6,633 nt of DNA, taken from assembly GCA_052144935.1 (NCBI GenBank), contig JBKQPR010000103.1:1-6633 (forward strand), in the 5' to 3' direction. Numbering within the stretch: position 1 is the stretch's first letter; each line of letters opens with the position of its first letter. Shown one piece after another: positions 1-5,033 of the stretch. Source of the DNA: JOPF133 sp052144935. GTDB lineage: Bacteria; Acidobacteriota; Terriglobia; Bryobacterales; Bryobacteraceae. The position numbers were made by a program, and so were the translations under genes. Under the pieces are notes generated by a model that was not told the DNA's origin, searched no databases, and saw nothing but the letters and a program-made list of their open reading frames with translations.

Positions 1-33
1 CCGCCGCAAGCGCCAGCGGCTCACTTGAAACGG

Positions 34-108
34 CTCTATCGAAAGTGACGCGGCGGTCGGCCACCGCTCACGCCCGAAGTCTGTCTCGCCGCTTCACTTC
101 CGATAGAG
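34..108. repeat. Imperfect 22-bp inverted repeat with a 31-bp centre
   Basis: The left arm 34-55 and right arm 87-108 match at 20 of 22 positions when one is reverse-complemented (CTCTATCG, AAGTGA and GCGGCG are shared blocks). A third TCACTT copy stands at 21-26. The arms are too short to call an insertion sequence; a small non-autonomous element or a paired protein-binding site is possible. Confidence 0.45.
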
Positions 109-337
109 TGCTAACGTTTGGGGCCAAACACCCCCCAAGTCAGCGATACAGCGCCTTAGAGACTTGATCGACGATTGTCCGTTTTTGATGTATACAGGTT
201 ATGATATGTGCTTCTATCCCCGAAACCCCGGTCATTTCGTAGCAGTGCCGGCTTTGGCAAACGCATCGAGTATTGGATTATTGGGCGCATGCTAAAAGCG
301 GCGGCAGTTCGGCGTCTCTCATTCCACCACAAATGCG

Positions 338-368
338 GCAGGGAGAATCCATTCTGGTTTCTCCCTGC
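338..368. repeat. Long hairpin-forming inverted repeat
   Basis: Ten perfect pairs, GCAGGGAGAA (338-347) with TTCTCCCTGC (359-368), then one T-T mismatch and two further C-G pairs around a five-base loop. It lies 104 bases after the hydrolase stop. No T-run follows on either strand, so it may be an RNA 3'-end structure, a Rho-type end, or a mobile repeat fragment. Confidence 0.5.
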
Positions 369-471
369 ACTCTGATCCCGCTCACCGGGTGCTCGCTCGC
401 CGGAGGCGCGGCAGGAGACATTCCCCCTTCTGCACTTCCCCTTTTGTCGCTTAAGACGCCGTATTGATCTA

Positions 472-1290
472 TCAGTTCCTGTCCGTTGAGCGAGGCGGAT
501 CAGTCTGAGTGCCAGCAGCTTCGGAGATGAAGTTGGCAACCCCAGTGGGATGCGAAAGCATGGGAACATGGCTGGAAGAAATGTGGATCGTCTTAGCGTG
601 CATCTGCGCCGCGAGTTTCTCTTCCAGTTCCGGCGCTATCATCCGATCCTGGTCGGCCACGATATAGAAACTCGGTTTGTTTCTCCATGCAGCGGTCGTG
701 ACCTTGGCTCCGAGTTCGTTCGGACCACTGGTCTGGCCCTGGGTTGCGGCGAGGATCTTCTTCTCAGCACTCGACAAGTCCTGAGCGAAGTCCTCTGCAA
801 TACCCTTGTCCGTCAGTCTTAGGAAGCCGTTCGCATCGGGACGAAATTCCGTGGCGCCAGGAGTCGGGGGATATTGGTTGTTCAGGTCGCCGGCCGACTG
901 ACCGTTATCGGGTGCAAAGGCGGCGACGTAGACGAGGCCTGCGACCTTCGGATCATTGCCCGCTTCTGTAATTACAGCGCCACCGTACGAGTGCCCCACC
1001 AGAAGGACGGGCCCGTCTTCCAGGGCCAGCGTATGTTTGACGGCAGCCACATCGTCAGCGAGTGTGGTAAACGGAAGATGCACTGCGGTGACGTGCAATC
1101 CCTTTTTCTCCAAGAGAGGGATAATCTTATCCCAGCTCGAACCGTCTGCCCACGCGCCATGCACCAGAACGACATTTTTGATCGGTTGTGTCGCATCTGT
1201 TGCCGCGTTGGGGATTTGTGCCGCTGCGACTTGAGTCAAGGCGAGAATTCCTCCTAACGTGAAGTTCTTTGAAACTCTGAAGCGGTTCAT
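472..1290 (-). CDS. Secreted alpha/beta-fold hydrolase (esterase-like)
   Basis: A 272-residue alpha/beta hydrolase of the AB_hydrolase_6 / EstC-like type. Residues 1-25 form a signal peptide: a basic start MNRFRVSK, a hydrophobic stretch, and VAAAQ as a likely cleavage site, so the enzyme is probably exported to the periplasm. The mature part begins with VVLVHGAWADGSSW (40-53), the HG oxyanion-hole strand. It continues with GHSYGG (99-104), the nucleophile elbow with Ser101, then DQDRMI with Asp215 as the likely acid, and SSSHVPMLSHP with His241 as the catalytic base. The triad appears complete. Relatives hydrolyse small esters; the substrate cannot be told from sequence. The start is ATG at 1288-1290 with a strong AGGAG at 1298-1302 and a seven-base spacer. 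It is separated from vapC by 275 bp and likely has its own promoter. The last dozen residues (GTQTDPPRSTDRN) look like a loose, non-conserved tail. Confidence 0.92.
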   Translation of the reverse strand: MNRFRVSKNFTLGGILALTQVAAAQIPNAATDATQPIKNVVLVHGAWADGSSWDKIIPLLEKKGLHVTAVHLPFTTLADDVAAVKHTLALEDGPVLLVGHSYGGAVITEAGNDPKVAGLVYVAAFAPDNGQSAGDLNNQYPPTPGATEFRPDANGFLRLTDKGIAEDFAQDLSSAEKKILAATQGQTSGPNELGAKVTTAAWRNKPSFYIVADQDRMIAPELEEKLAAQMHAKTIHISSSHVPMLSHPTGVANFISEAAGTQTDPPRSTDRN

Positions 1291-1431
1291 CTGTCTTCTC
1301 CTTTCAGTTCTGCCATAAGCTTCCTGGTTGGTATTGTGCGGTATCGCGAAATGGAATTCATCACTATATGCTGTACTTTGCGGATAACACCTCAGCGGGC
1401 GCAGTCGATACCACAGAAGAGGTACACCCCA

Positions 1432-1468
1432 AGTGGCCGGCCACTCGGAGAATGGCTACCTGTACAGG
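1432..1468. promoter_or_regulatory. Two perfect palindromes upstream of the hydrolase gene
   Basis: AGTGGCCGGCCACT (1432-1445, 14 bp) and CCTGTACAGG (1459-1468, 10 bp), centred 25 bases apart. They lie 140-180 bases ahead of the hydrolase start and about 100 bases after vapC. They could be operators or chance palindromes in GC-rich DNA. The rest of 1291-1565 holds no gene that I can recognise. Confidence 0.25.
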
Positions 1469-1500
1469 GGCCGTTCGGGCATCACTCCCGTGAAGTCCGG

Positions 1501-1521
1501 ATCTGGGAAGCTTGCCCAGAT
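1501..1521 (-). terminator. Stem-loop downstream of vapC, possible terminator
   Basis: Perfect 7-bp inverted repeat ATCTGGG (1501-1507) and CCCAGAT (1515-1521), loop of seven bases, 45 bases beyond the vapC stop. No T-run follows on the minus strand, so termination is only suggested by position. Confidence 0.3.
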
Positions 1522-1565
1522 TACTCCTCATGAACGCGCTTGCGCCCTCTATCGATCGCCTCTCG

Positions 1566-1994
1566 TCAGTTCGCCCGCGTGGGATTGACGATCTTCAGAC
1601 CCGCGAAGTGCCTTTCGTTTTCCGTGACCACCACGCAATCGTTGGCTTCGGCGACTGCCGCGACGATCATGTCGAGCGGGCTCCGTGGCCGCCCTTTCGC
1701 CGTCCCGTCGGCCATTAGCCGCGCCCAGATGAGGCCGGCCTTCTCGTCGAACGGGAGCACCCGGCCGGCGAACAGCGCCGGCGGTCCCTCGGGGCCGGAA
1801 AACCAACGCTCCAGCTCCCGGCGCTTCTTTCCGGCGGGCTTCTCCAGAATTCCGCGGCGGATCTCAGCCACTGTCAAAGAAGAGATAAACAGATCCTCGT
1901 CGGCTTGCTCCGCCATCCACGCGACGAGGTCTTCCGATGGCACGGGTTTGGTGACATTGCTAATGATGTTGGTGTCGAGGAGGCTCCGGCTCAC
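1566..1994 (-). CDS. vapC: VapC-family PIN-domain ribonuclease toxin
   Basis: A 142-residue PIN-domain protein, a normal VapC length. The Mg-binding acidic residues of the family are visible: Asp7 in LLDTNIIS, Glu44 in SLTVAEIRRGI, Asp108 in SPLDMIVAAVA, and an acidic residue in VVVTENERHF (121-130). No key residue appears missing, so it should be active. VapC toxins cleave specific tRNAs or rRNA and arrest growth when not held by the antitoxin. The GTG start (1992-1994) overlaps the vapB stop. The open frame extends a further 174 codons upstream, but that part is only antisense-free sequence over vapB and the intergenic region, with no PIN homology, so the GTG is preferred. No separate promoter is seen. 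Confidence 0.9.
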   Translation of the reverse strand: MSRSLLDTNIISNVTKPVPSEDLVAWMAEQADEDLFISSLTVAEIRRGILEKPAGKKRRELERWFSGPEGPPALFAGRVLPFDEKAGLIWARLMADGTAKGRPRSPLDMIVAAVAEANDCVVVTENERHFAGLKIVNPTRAN

Positions 1995-2293
1995 AGGTCG
2001 ACCCTGCGGCCCGGTGTCACCGGGCGGTTGAGATCGAGATCGGCGCCGACCAAAGGAGACCGGCGTAATGCATTGAGAATGCCACCCTTCTTCGGCTGCC
2101 CCCCTGAAATGGTACGGTGGACGGCAGCCCGGATCCGCGCCGAATCGGGACCATCGCCAGCGAGTCGCCTGGCAAGCGATCGGATCAGCTCGCGATCGCC
2201 GTCGAGCCCCAGAACCTCGAACCTGGCTATCCCTCGCTGGTGCAGACGCTTCCGGTAGTTCTTCAGAGCTCGCTTTTGCGGCGTGGTGTTCAT
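1991..2293 (-). CDS. vapB: VapB-like antitoxin of a type II toxin-antitoxin pair
   Basis: A 100-residue protein expected to bind and neutralise the VapC encoded next and to repress the operon. The N-terminal part has a basic start (KRALKNYRKRLHQRG), then a short strand ARFEVLGL and a helix DRELIRSLARRLAGDG (33-48), compatible with a ribbon-helix-helix-like DNA-binding fold. The C-terminal part GGILNALRRSPLVGADLDLNR (70-90) resembles the toxin-wrapping tails of VapB antitoxins. I recall closely similar proteins beside VapC in other bacteria, mostly Proteobacteria; no search was done. The start is ATG at 2291-2293 with AAAGGAA at 2299-2305. A longer in-frame extension to 2428 is possible but lacks a comparable ribosome site. 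Its TGA overlaps the GTG of vapC (GTGA, 4 bp), the standard coupling of such pairs. Confidence 0.8.
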   Translation of the reverse strand: MNTTPQKRALKNYRKRLHQRGIARFEVLGLDGDRELIRSLARRLAGDGPDSARIRAAVHRTISGGQPKKGGILNALRRSPLVGADLDLNRPVTPGRRVDL

Positions 2294-2566
2294 GCGGGTT
2301 CCTTTCCGTATAGCCAGTAATATAACCAGATTGTAGCATTGGAGCGCGATGCCAATGTCCCGTTGCGGGCAAGTCACGCCGATAGATCCCCATAAAGGCG
2401 CTTCGGTCAGGGTGTCCGCCTTCCACATGAGCGTATAGCCCCCTACCCGGAGGGGTGCTGACGGCCCGGAGCGGCGACCCTCTTGTCAGGAGTGCGCCTT
2501 GCGCCCTCGAGGGCAATGCGGCTCGTTATTTCAACCGCCTATGCCGGTGCCAGTTGGCTTCCACCA
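2294..2566. other. Non-coding interval upstream of vapB
   Basis: No convincing gene is seen in any frame; open stretches here have no family resemblance or good start signals. It contains a perfect 12-bp palindrome GCCCTCGAGGGC at 2503-2514 and a short hairpin-like CCCCT/AGGGG pair near 2430-2450. An AT-rich segment directly before vapB probably holds its promoter. The stretch between the DUF5131 remnant and vapB may include scrambled remains of the lost gene. Confidence 0.5.
2319..2355 (-). promoter_or_regulatory. Candidate vapBC promoter region
   Basis: This AT-rich pocket in a GC-rich window carries two possible -10 hexamers on the minus strand: TATATT (2319-2324) and TACAAT (2330-2335). 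A TTGGCA box at 2350-2355 lies only 14 bases ahead of TACAAT, shorter than the ideal 17, so the exact assignment is uncertain. The position 26-60 bases before the vapB ATG fits a promoter that VapBC could autoregulate. Confidence 0.35.
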
Positions 2567-2668
2567 TTACCCGAACGGCGTGCAGCCGCGCAACGGATTC
2601 CACGTCGCATCGGTCCATTCGATTTTTGAAAGGGTTCCGGGTAGTTGTTTGGGCAGGCATCCGGACAT
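2567..2668 (-). pseudogene. N-terminal remnant of a DUF5131 (phage Gp37/Gp68-like) gene
   Basis: A 33-codon open frame from ATG (2666-2668) to TAA (2567-2569). Residues 14-31 read SKIEWTDATWNPLRGCTP. This is the strongly conserved N-terminal signature of DUF5131 proteins, whose usual beginning is like M-SKIEWT(E/D)ATWNPVTGCT followed by a Cys cluster. Here homology stops right after the first Cys: F-G-stop follows where the remaining Cys residues of the GCxxCYA segment should be, and nothing recognisable of the remaining roughly 200 or more residues is found downstream in any frame. It is best read as a decayed fragment left by deletion or insertion. The family is common in phages and mobile elements, so it marks past mobile DNA between the HEPN pair and vapBC. 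Confidence 0.65.
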
Positions 2669-2702
2669 TTAGTGACGTTGCTGCATGTTCGCCCTGTAAC
2701 CC

Positions 2703-3164
2703 TTATCGCTTTGCCCCGAACATCGACAGAAGGTGGTCTCGGGCCACGTCGTCATCCCGAATTGCGTGCCATTTTGAAAAGGTCGTTTCCGCTAAAGCGA
2801 TCGCGTTCGCGACATCAGTTCCAACGAGCTTCCAGCCCGTATCATAATCAGCTCTGTGGCGATCCCCCTGAAGCTGTCCGAACGCTGTGATAACGTCCAT
2901 CACTTGCGTCTCGACAGGCGTTGGATTCTTCTTATCTTTCGGCGCGAACGATGCATCTCGCATCCTCTGGTGGTTGAACATGCGAGCAAGCCGCGCGCGT
3001 TGGCCGGCGAACGGCCATTGCGCCACGAAATCTTCTACCAGCAAGTGAAACACAGCATAATAGGCGGTAGAGACCGCACGCCGCCGGCAGGGCTCCCGGT
3101 TTTCCGCATCGCCCTTCGCTGCCAGATGACGAGCGTCATCAAGCAAATCGTGGGCTAAGCCCAC
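2703..3164 (-). CDS. HEPN (UPF0332-like) domain protein, possible toxin of a two-gene module
   Basis: A 153-residue, mostly helical soluble protein. RRRAVSTAYYAVFHLLVEDF (27-46) matches the R-x-AYYAxFHxA helix of UPF0332/HEPN proteins. LQGDRHRADYDTGW (98-111) matches their later R-x-x-ADYD helix, and a final helix DVANAIALAETTFSKWHAI (117-135) is also usual. Many HEPN proteins are RNases of toxin-antitoxin or defence systems, using an R-x4-6-H motif. I do not see that motif clearly at the usual place: RHRADYD has the Arg but not the spaced His. RNase activity is therefore not assured, and a purely structural or binding role is possible. The start is GTG at 3162-3164 with AGGA at 3171-3174, six bases upstream; no better ATG is available. 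It overlaps the 103-residue gene by 10 bp. The stop is TAA at 2703-2705. Confidence 0.8.
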   Translation of the reverse strand: MGLAHDLLDDARHLAAKGDAENREPCRRRAVSTAYYAVFHLLVEDFVAQWPFAGQRARLARMFNHQRMRDASFAPKDKKNPTPVETQVMDVITAFGQLQGDRHRADYDTGWKLVGTDVANAIALAETTFSKWHAIRDDDVARDHLLSMFGAKR

Positions 3165-3466
3165 GCCGGTTCCTGCAGGGCTTCCTGTTCTGAGACGCTT
3201 CGGAAATTGTGGTATGGGAAAACCCCCATGGCCGGGAAATCAAGCTGGCGGGCCAGCCCCCAAACCACCTTCGTAGCAACCTCGCGCAGGCGTCGCCTCG
3301 CCGCCTCGTCGGTCAGAACAATGCGGAAGAATATCGCCCATTGGCCGCTCCAGTCTTCGCCGATGTCGTAACGGATGCATACTACGTCCGGCGCCAGGTT
3401 CCTCTCGACTTCATCGATGGCGGCCTGGATTTCCGACTGCTTCGTGACTGCGGAGGGCAGGTACAT
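3155..3466 (-). CDS. Conserved-looking hypothetical protein, 103 aa, paired with the HEPN gene
   Basis: No family name can be assigned with confidence. It is a soluble, compact protein without signal peptide or membrane segment. It opens with a likely helix (TKQSEIQAAIDEVERNL, 8-24), followed by a beta-like segment with charged turns, VVCIRYDIGEDWSGQWAIFFRIVL (28-51). A second helix rich in Arg/Glu (DEAARRRLREVATKVVWGLARQL, 53-75) leads to a C-terminal block FPAMGVFPYHNFRSVSEQ (77-94) that looks like a conserved motif. The pattern resembles short proteins I recall beside HEPN genes, which is memory and not a search. The start is ATG at 3464-3466, the first in frame, with only a weak purine stretch upstream. 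Its TAG stop lies 10 bp inside the following HEPN gene, so the two are surely co-translated. It could be an antitoxin or an adaptor; nucleotidyltransferase (MNT) motifs such as GSxxxGxxxxxSDxD are absent. Confidence 0.8.
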   Translation of the reverse strand: MYLPSAVTKQSEIQAAIDEVERNLAPDVVCIRYDIGEDWSGQWAIFFRIVLTDEAARRRLREVATKVVWGLARQLDFPAMGVFPYHNFRSVSEQEALQEPAWA

Positions 3467-3530
3467 TTACATCCGCAGCTTACCGCATTTGACGCGCTTG
3501 ACACATCCTGCTGAGGCAACTGATGCGGTT

Positions 3531-3562
3531 GGCAGGCGGGGTGCCCTCTGGGCCCGCCTGCC
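3531..3562 (-). terminator. Strong stem-loop just after nuoN, probable operon end
   Basis: Perfect 10-bp inverted repeat, GGCAGGCGGG (3531-3540) and CCCGCCTGCC (3553-3562), with a 12-base loop, starting 10 bases past the nuoN stop. No U-run follows on the minus strand, so it is not a textbook intrinsic terminator. It may act with Rho or protect the 3' end of the nuo transcript. Confidence 0.5.
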
Positions 3563-3572
3563 CCACTTGCGC

Positions 3573-5033
3573 TTACTTCATCAAACTGGCCGAGCGGCTG
3601 GCGAATTCCAGCACCCAGTTCGGGAAGATGCCCAGGAACAGGGTGCCGAGAGCGGGCAGGATCAGCGCGAGCCGGAGACCGGGCGAAAGCGGCTCGGCTT
3701 CGGTGACGGCCTGGCCGGGCTCGTGCATGTACATCATCACCAGGACGCGCAGATAGTAGTACGCCGCCACGGCGCTGGTGAGCAGGCCCAGCACCGTCAG
3801 CCATACCAGGTGCGATTCCAGACCGGCTTTGAAGATGTAGAACTTGCCGAAGAAGCCGCCGGTGAGCGGCACGCCGATCAGCGAGAGCAGAAAGATGGTC
3901 AGCATGGCGGCGGTGAAGGGCTGCTTCTGGCCCAGTCCGGCGAAATCGTCGACGTTCAAATACCGCTCGCCCTTGCCCGAAAGATGGCTCACCACGGCGA
4001 ACGCCCCGAGGTTCATAAAGGTGTAGGCGGCCAGATAGAACATGGCGGCGGCCGTGCCGATTTCGGAGCGCGCGGTCAAGGCCACCAGCACGTAACCGGC
4101 GTGCGCGATGGAGCTATACGCCAGCATGCGCTTGATGTTGGATTGCAGCAGGGCGGCGAAATTGCCCACTGTCATCGATAGCAGCGCCACCCCCCACACC
4201 AGCGGCTCCCAACCGCTGCCGATGGGTTCCAGCGCGGCCACGAAGATGCGCAGGAAGACGGCGAAGGCCGCGGCTTTGGGTCCGGCCGAGAGGAAGGCGG
4301 CGACCGGCGTGGGGGCGCCCTGATACACGTCGGGGGCCCAGACCTGGAAGGGCGCGGCCGATACCTTGAAGCCCAGGCCGACCAGCATGAGCGCCGCCGC
4401 CAGCATCACAAACAGGGGGAAGGGAGCGTTGGGGCCGTTGAGCGCCGCGCGGATCTGGTCCAGCCTGACACTGCCCGTGGAGCCGTACACGATCGCCACG
4501 CCGTAGAGGAAGAACGCGGTGGCGAACGATCCGAGCAGAAAATATTTCAGCGACGCTTCGTTGGCGCGCTTGTCGTCGCGCAAGTAGCCGGCCAGCACGT
4601 AGCTGGCGATGGAGGAGATCTCCAGGCCGATGAAGACGATGATCAGGTCGTTGGCCGCCGCCATCAGGCACTGGCCTACCAGCGAAAACAGCAGCAGCGC
4701 GTGGTACTCGCCGGTCTCGGCGTTCTCGCGGCTGAGAAACCGGTAAGAGGCCAAAACGGTGAGGATTCCGGCGACGATCACCAGCACGCGGAAGAAGGTG
4801 GCGAAACCGTCCACGATGAGCATGCCGCCGAAGGCCGGGCCTTCCTGGGTATAGGCGAAGACCGAAGCGCCCAGCGCCGTCACCAGCGCCAGCAGGCTGA
4901 GATGCCCGAACAGGTTCGACGAGCGCTTGTGCAGAATGGGTTCCAGCACCATCAGCAGGGTGCCGAAGATGGTGAGCAGAATCTCGGGCAGGAAGCGTGC
5001 CAGATCCACCGCGGAGGTGAAGTTAACGGGCAC
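3573..5033 (-). CDS. nuoN: NADH-quinone oxidoreductase subunit N
   Basis: Complete 486-residue antiporter-like membrane subunit of complex I, essentially the same length as E. coli NuoN (485). It is hydrophobic throughout, in keeping with about 14 membrane helices. Family landmarks are the glutamate of IGLEISSIASYVLAGY (Glu138), the lysine of EASLKYFLLGSFATAFFLYG (Lys163), KVSAAPFQVWAPDVYQGAPT (223-242, with the TM7 lysine at 223), KRMLAYSSIAHAGYVLVA (301-318) and the TM12 lysine region GGFFGKFYIFKAG (392-404). These charged in-membrane residues form the proton path in the family. The start is GTG at 5031-5033, supported by GGAGG at 5040-5044 with a six-base spacer. The next in-frame ATG is 27 codons in and would remove most of the first helix. 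The first codons overlap the 3' end of nuoM, so translation is probably coupled. It is the last recognisable nuo gene here, as is usual for nuoN. Confidence 0.97.
   Translation of the reverse strand: MPVNFTSAVDLARFLPEILLTIFGTLLMVLEPILHKRSSNLFGHLSLLALVTALGASVFAYTQEGPAFGGMLIVDGFATFFRVLVIVAGILTVLASYRFLSRENAETGEYHALLLFSLVGQCLMAAANDLIIVFIGLEISSIASYVLAGYLRDDKRANEASLKYFLLGSFATAFFLYGVAIVYGSTGSVRLDQIRAALNGPNAPFPLFVMLAAALMLVGLGFKVSAAPFQVWAPDVYQGAPTPVAAFLSAGPKAAAFAVFLRIFVAALEPIGSGWEPLVWGVALLSMTVGNFAALLQSNIKRMLAYSSIAHAGYVLVALTARSEIGTAAAMFYLAAYTFMNLGAFAVVSHLSGKGERYLNVDDFAGLGQKQPFTAAMLTIFLLSLIGVPLTGGFFGKFYIFKAGLESHLVWLTVLGLLTSAVAAYYYLRVLVMMYMHEPGQAVTEAEPLSPGLRLALILPALGTLFLGIFPNWVLEFASRSASLMK

Larger units (their letters stand above)
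1..471. other. Gene-free left flank
   Basis: I see no credible gene on either strand. The open frames here are short, are rich in Arg/Ser of the kind seen in random GC-rich DNA, and match no family I know. Besides the two inverted repeats listed separately, a TTGGGG/CCCCAA pair at 118-138 could form a small hairpin. The section about 160-300 is visibly less GC-rich than the rest of the window. Confidence 0.5.

Noticed and set aside
1..471. tRNA or insertion-sequence end in the left flank
   Set aside because: I looked for a T-loop signature (GGTTCRANTCC) and for transposase reading frames; neither is present, and the inverted repeats alone are not enough.
156..569. A 137-codon minus-strand frame overlapping the end of the hydrolase gene
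   Set aside because: Its first part is an out-of-frame reading of the hydrolase coding sequence, and the rest is Arg/Ser-rich with no recognisable domain.
1995..2516. Long N-terminal extension of VapC
   Set aside because: The extra 174 codons overlap the vapB gene in another frame and have no PIN-domain resemblance; the GTG overlapping the vapB stop gives a normal VapC length.
3498..3503. TTGACA -35 box on the plus strand between nuoN and the 103-residue gene
   Set aside because: No -10 hexamer lies at suitable spacing and no plus-strand gene follows; it is probably chance.
3375..4181. A 268-codon plus-strand frame antisense to nuoN
   Set aside because: Opposite a highly conserved gene, with the Gln/Gly/His-rich composition typical of antisense frames in GC-rich DNA.
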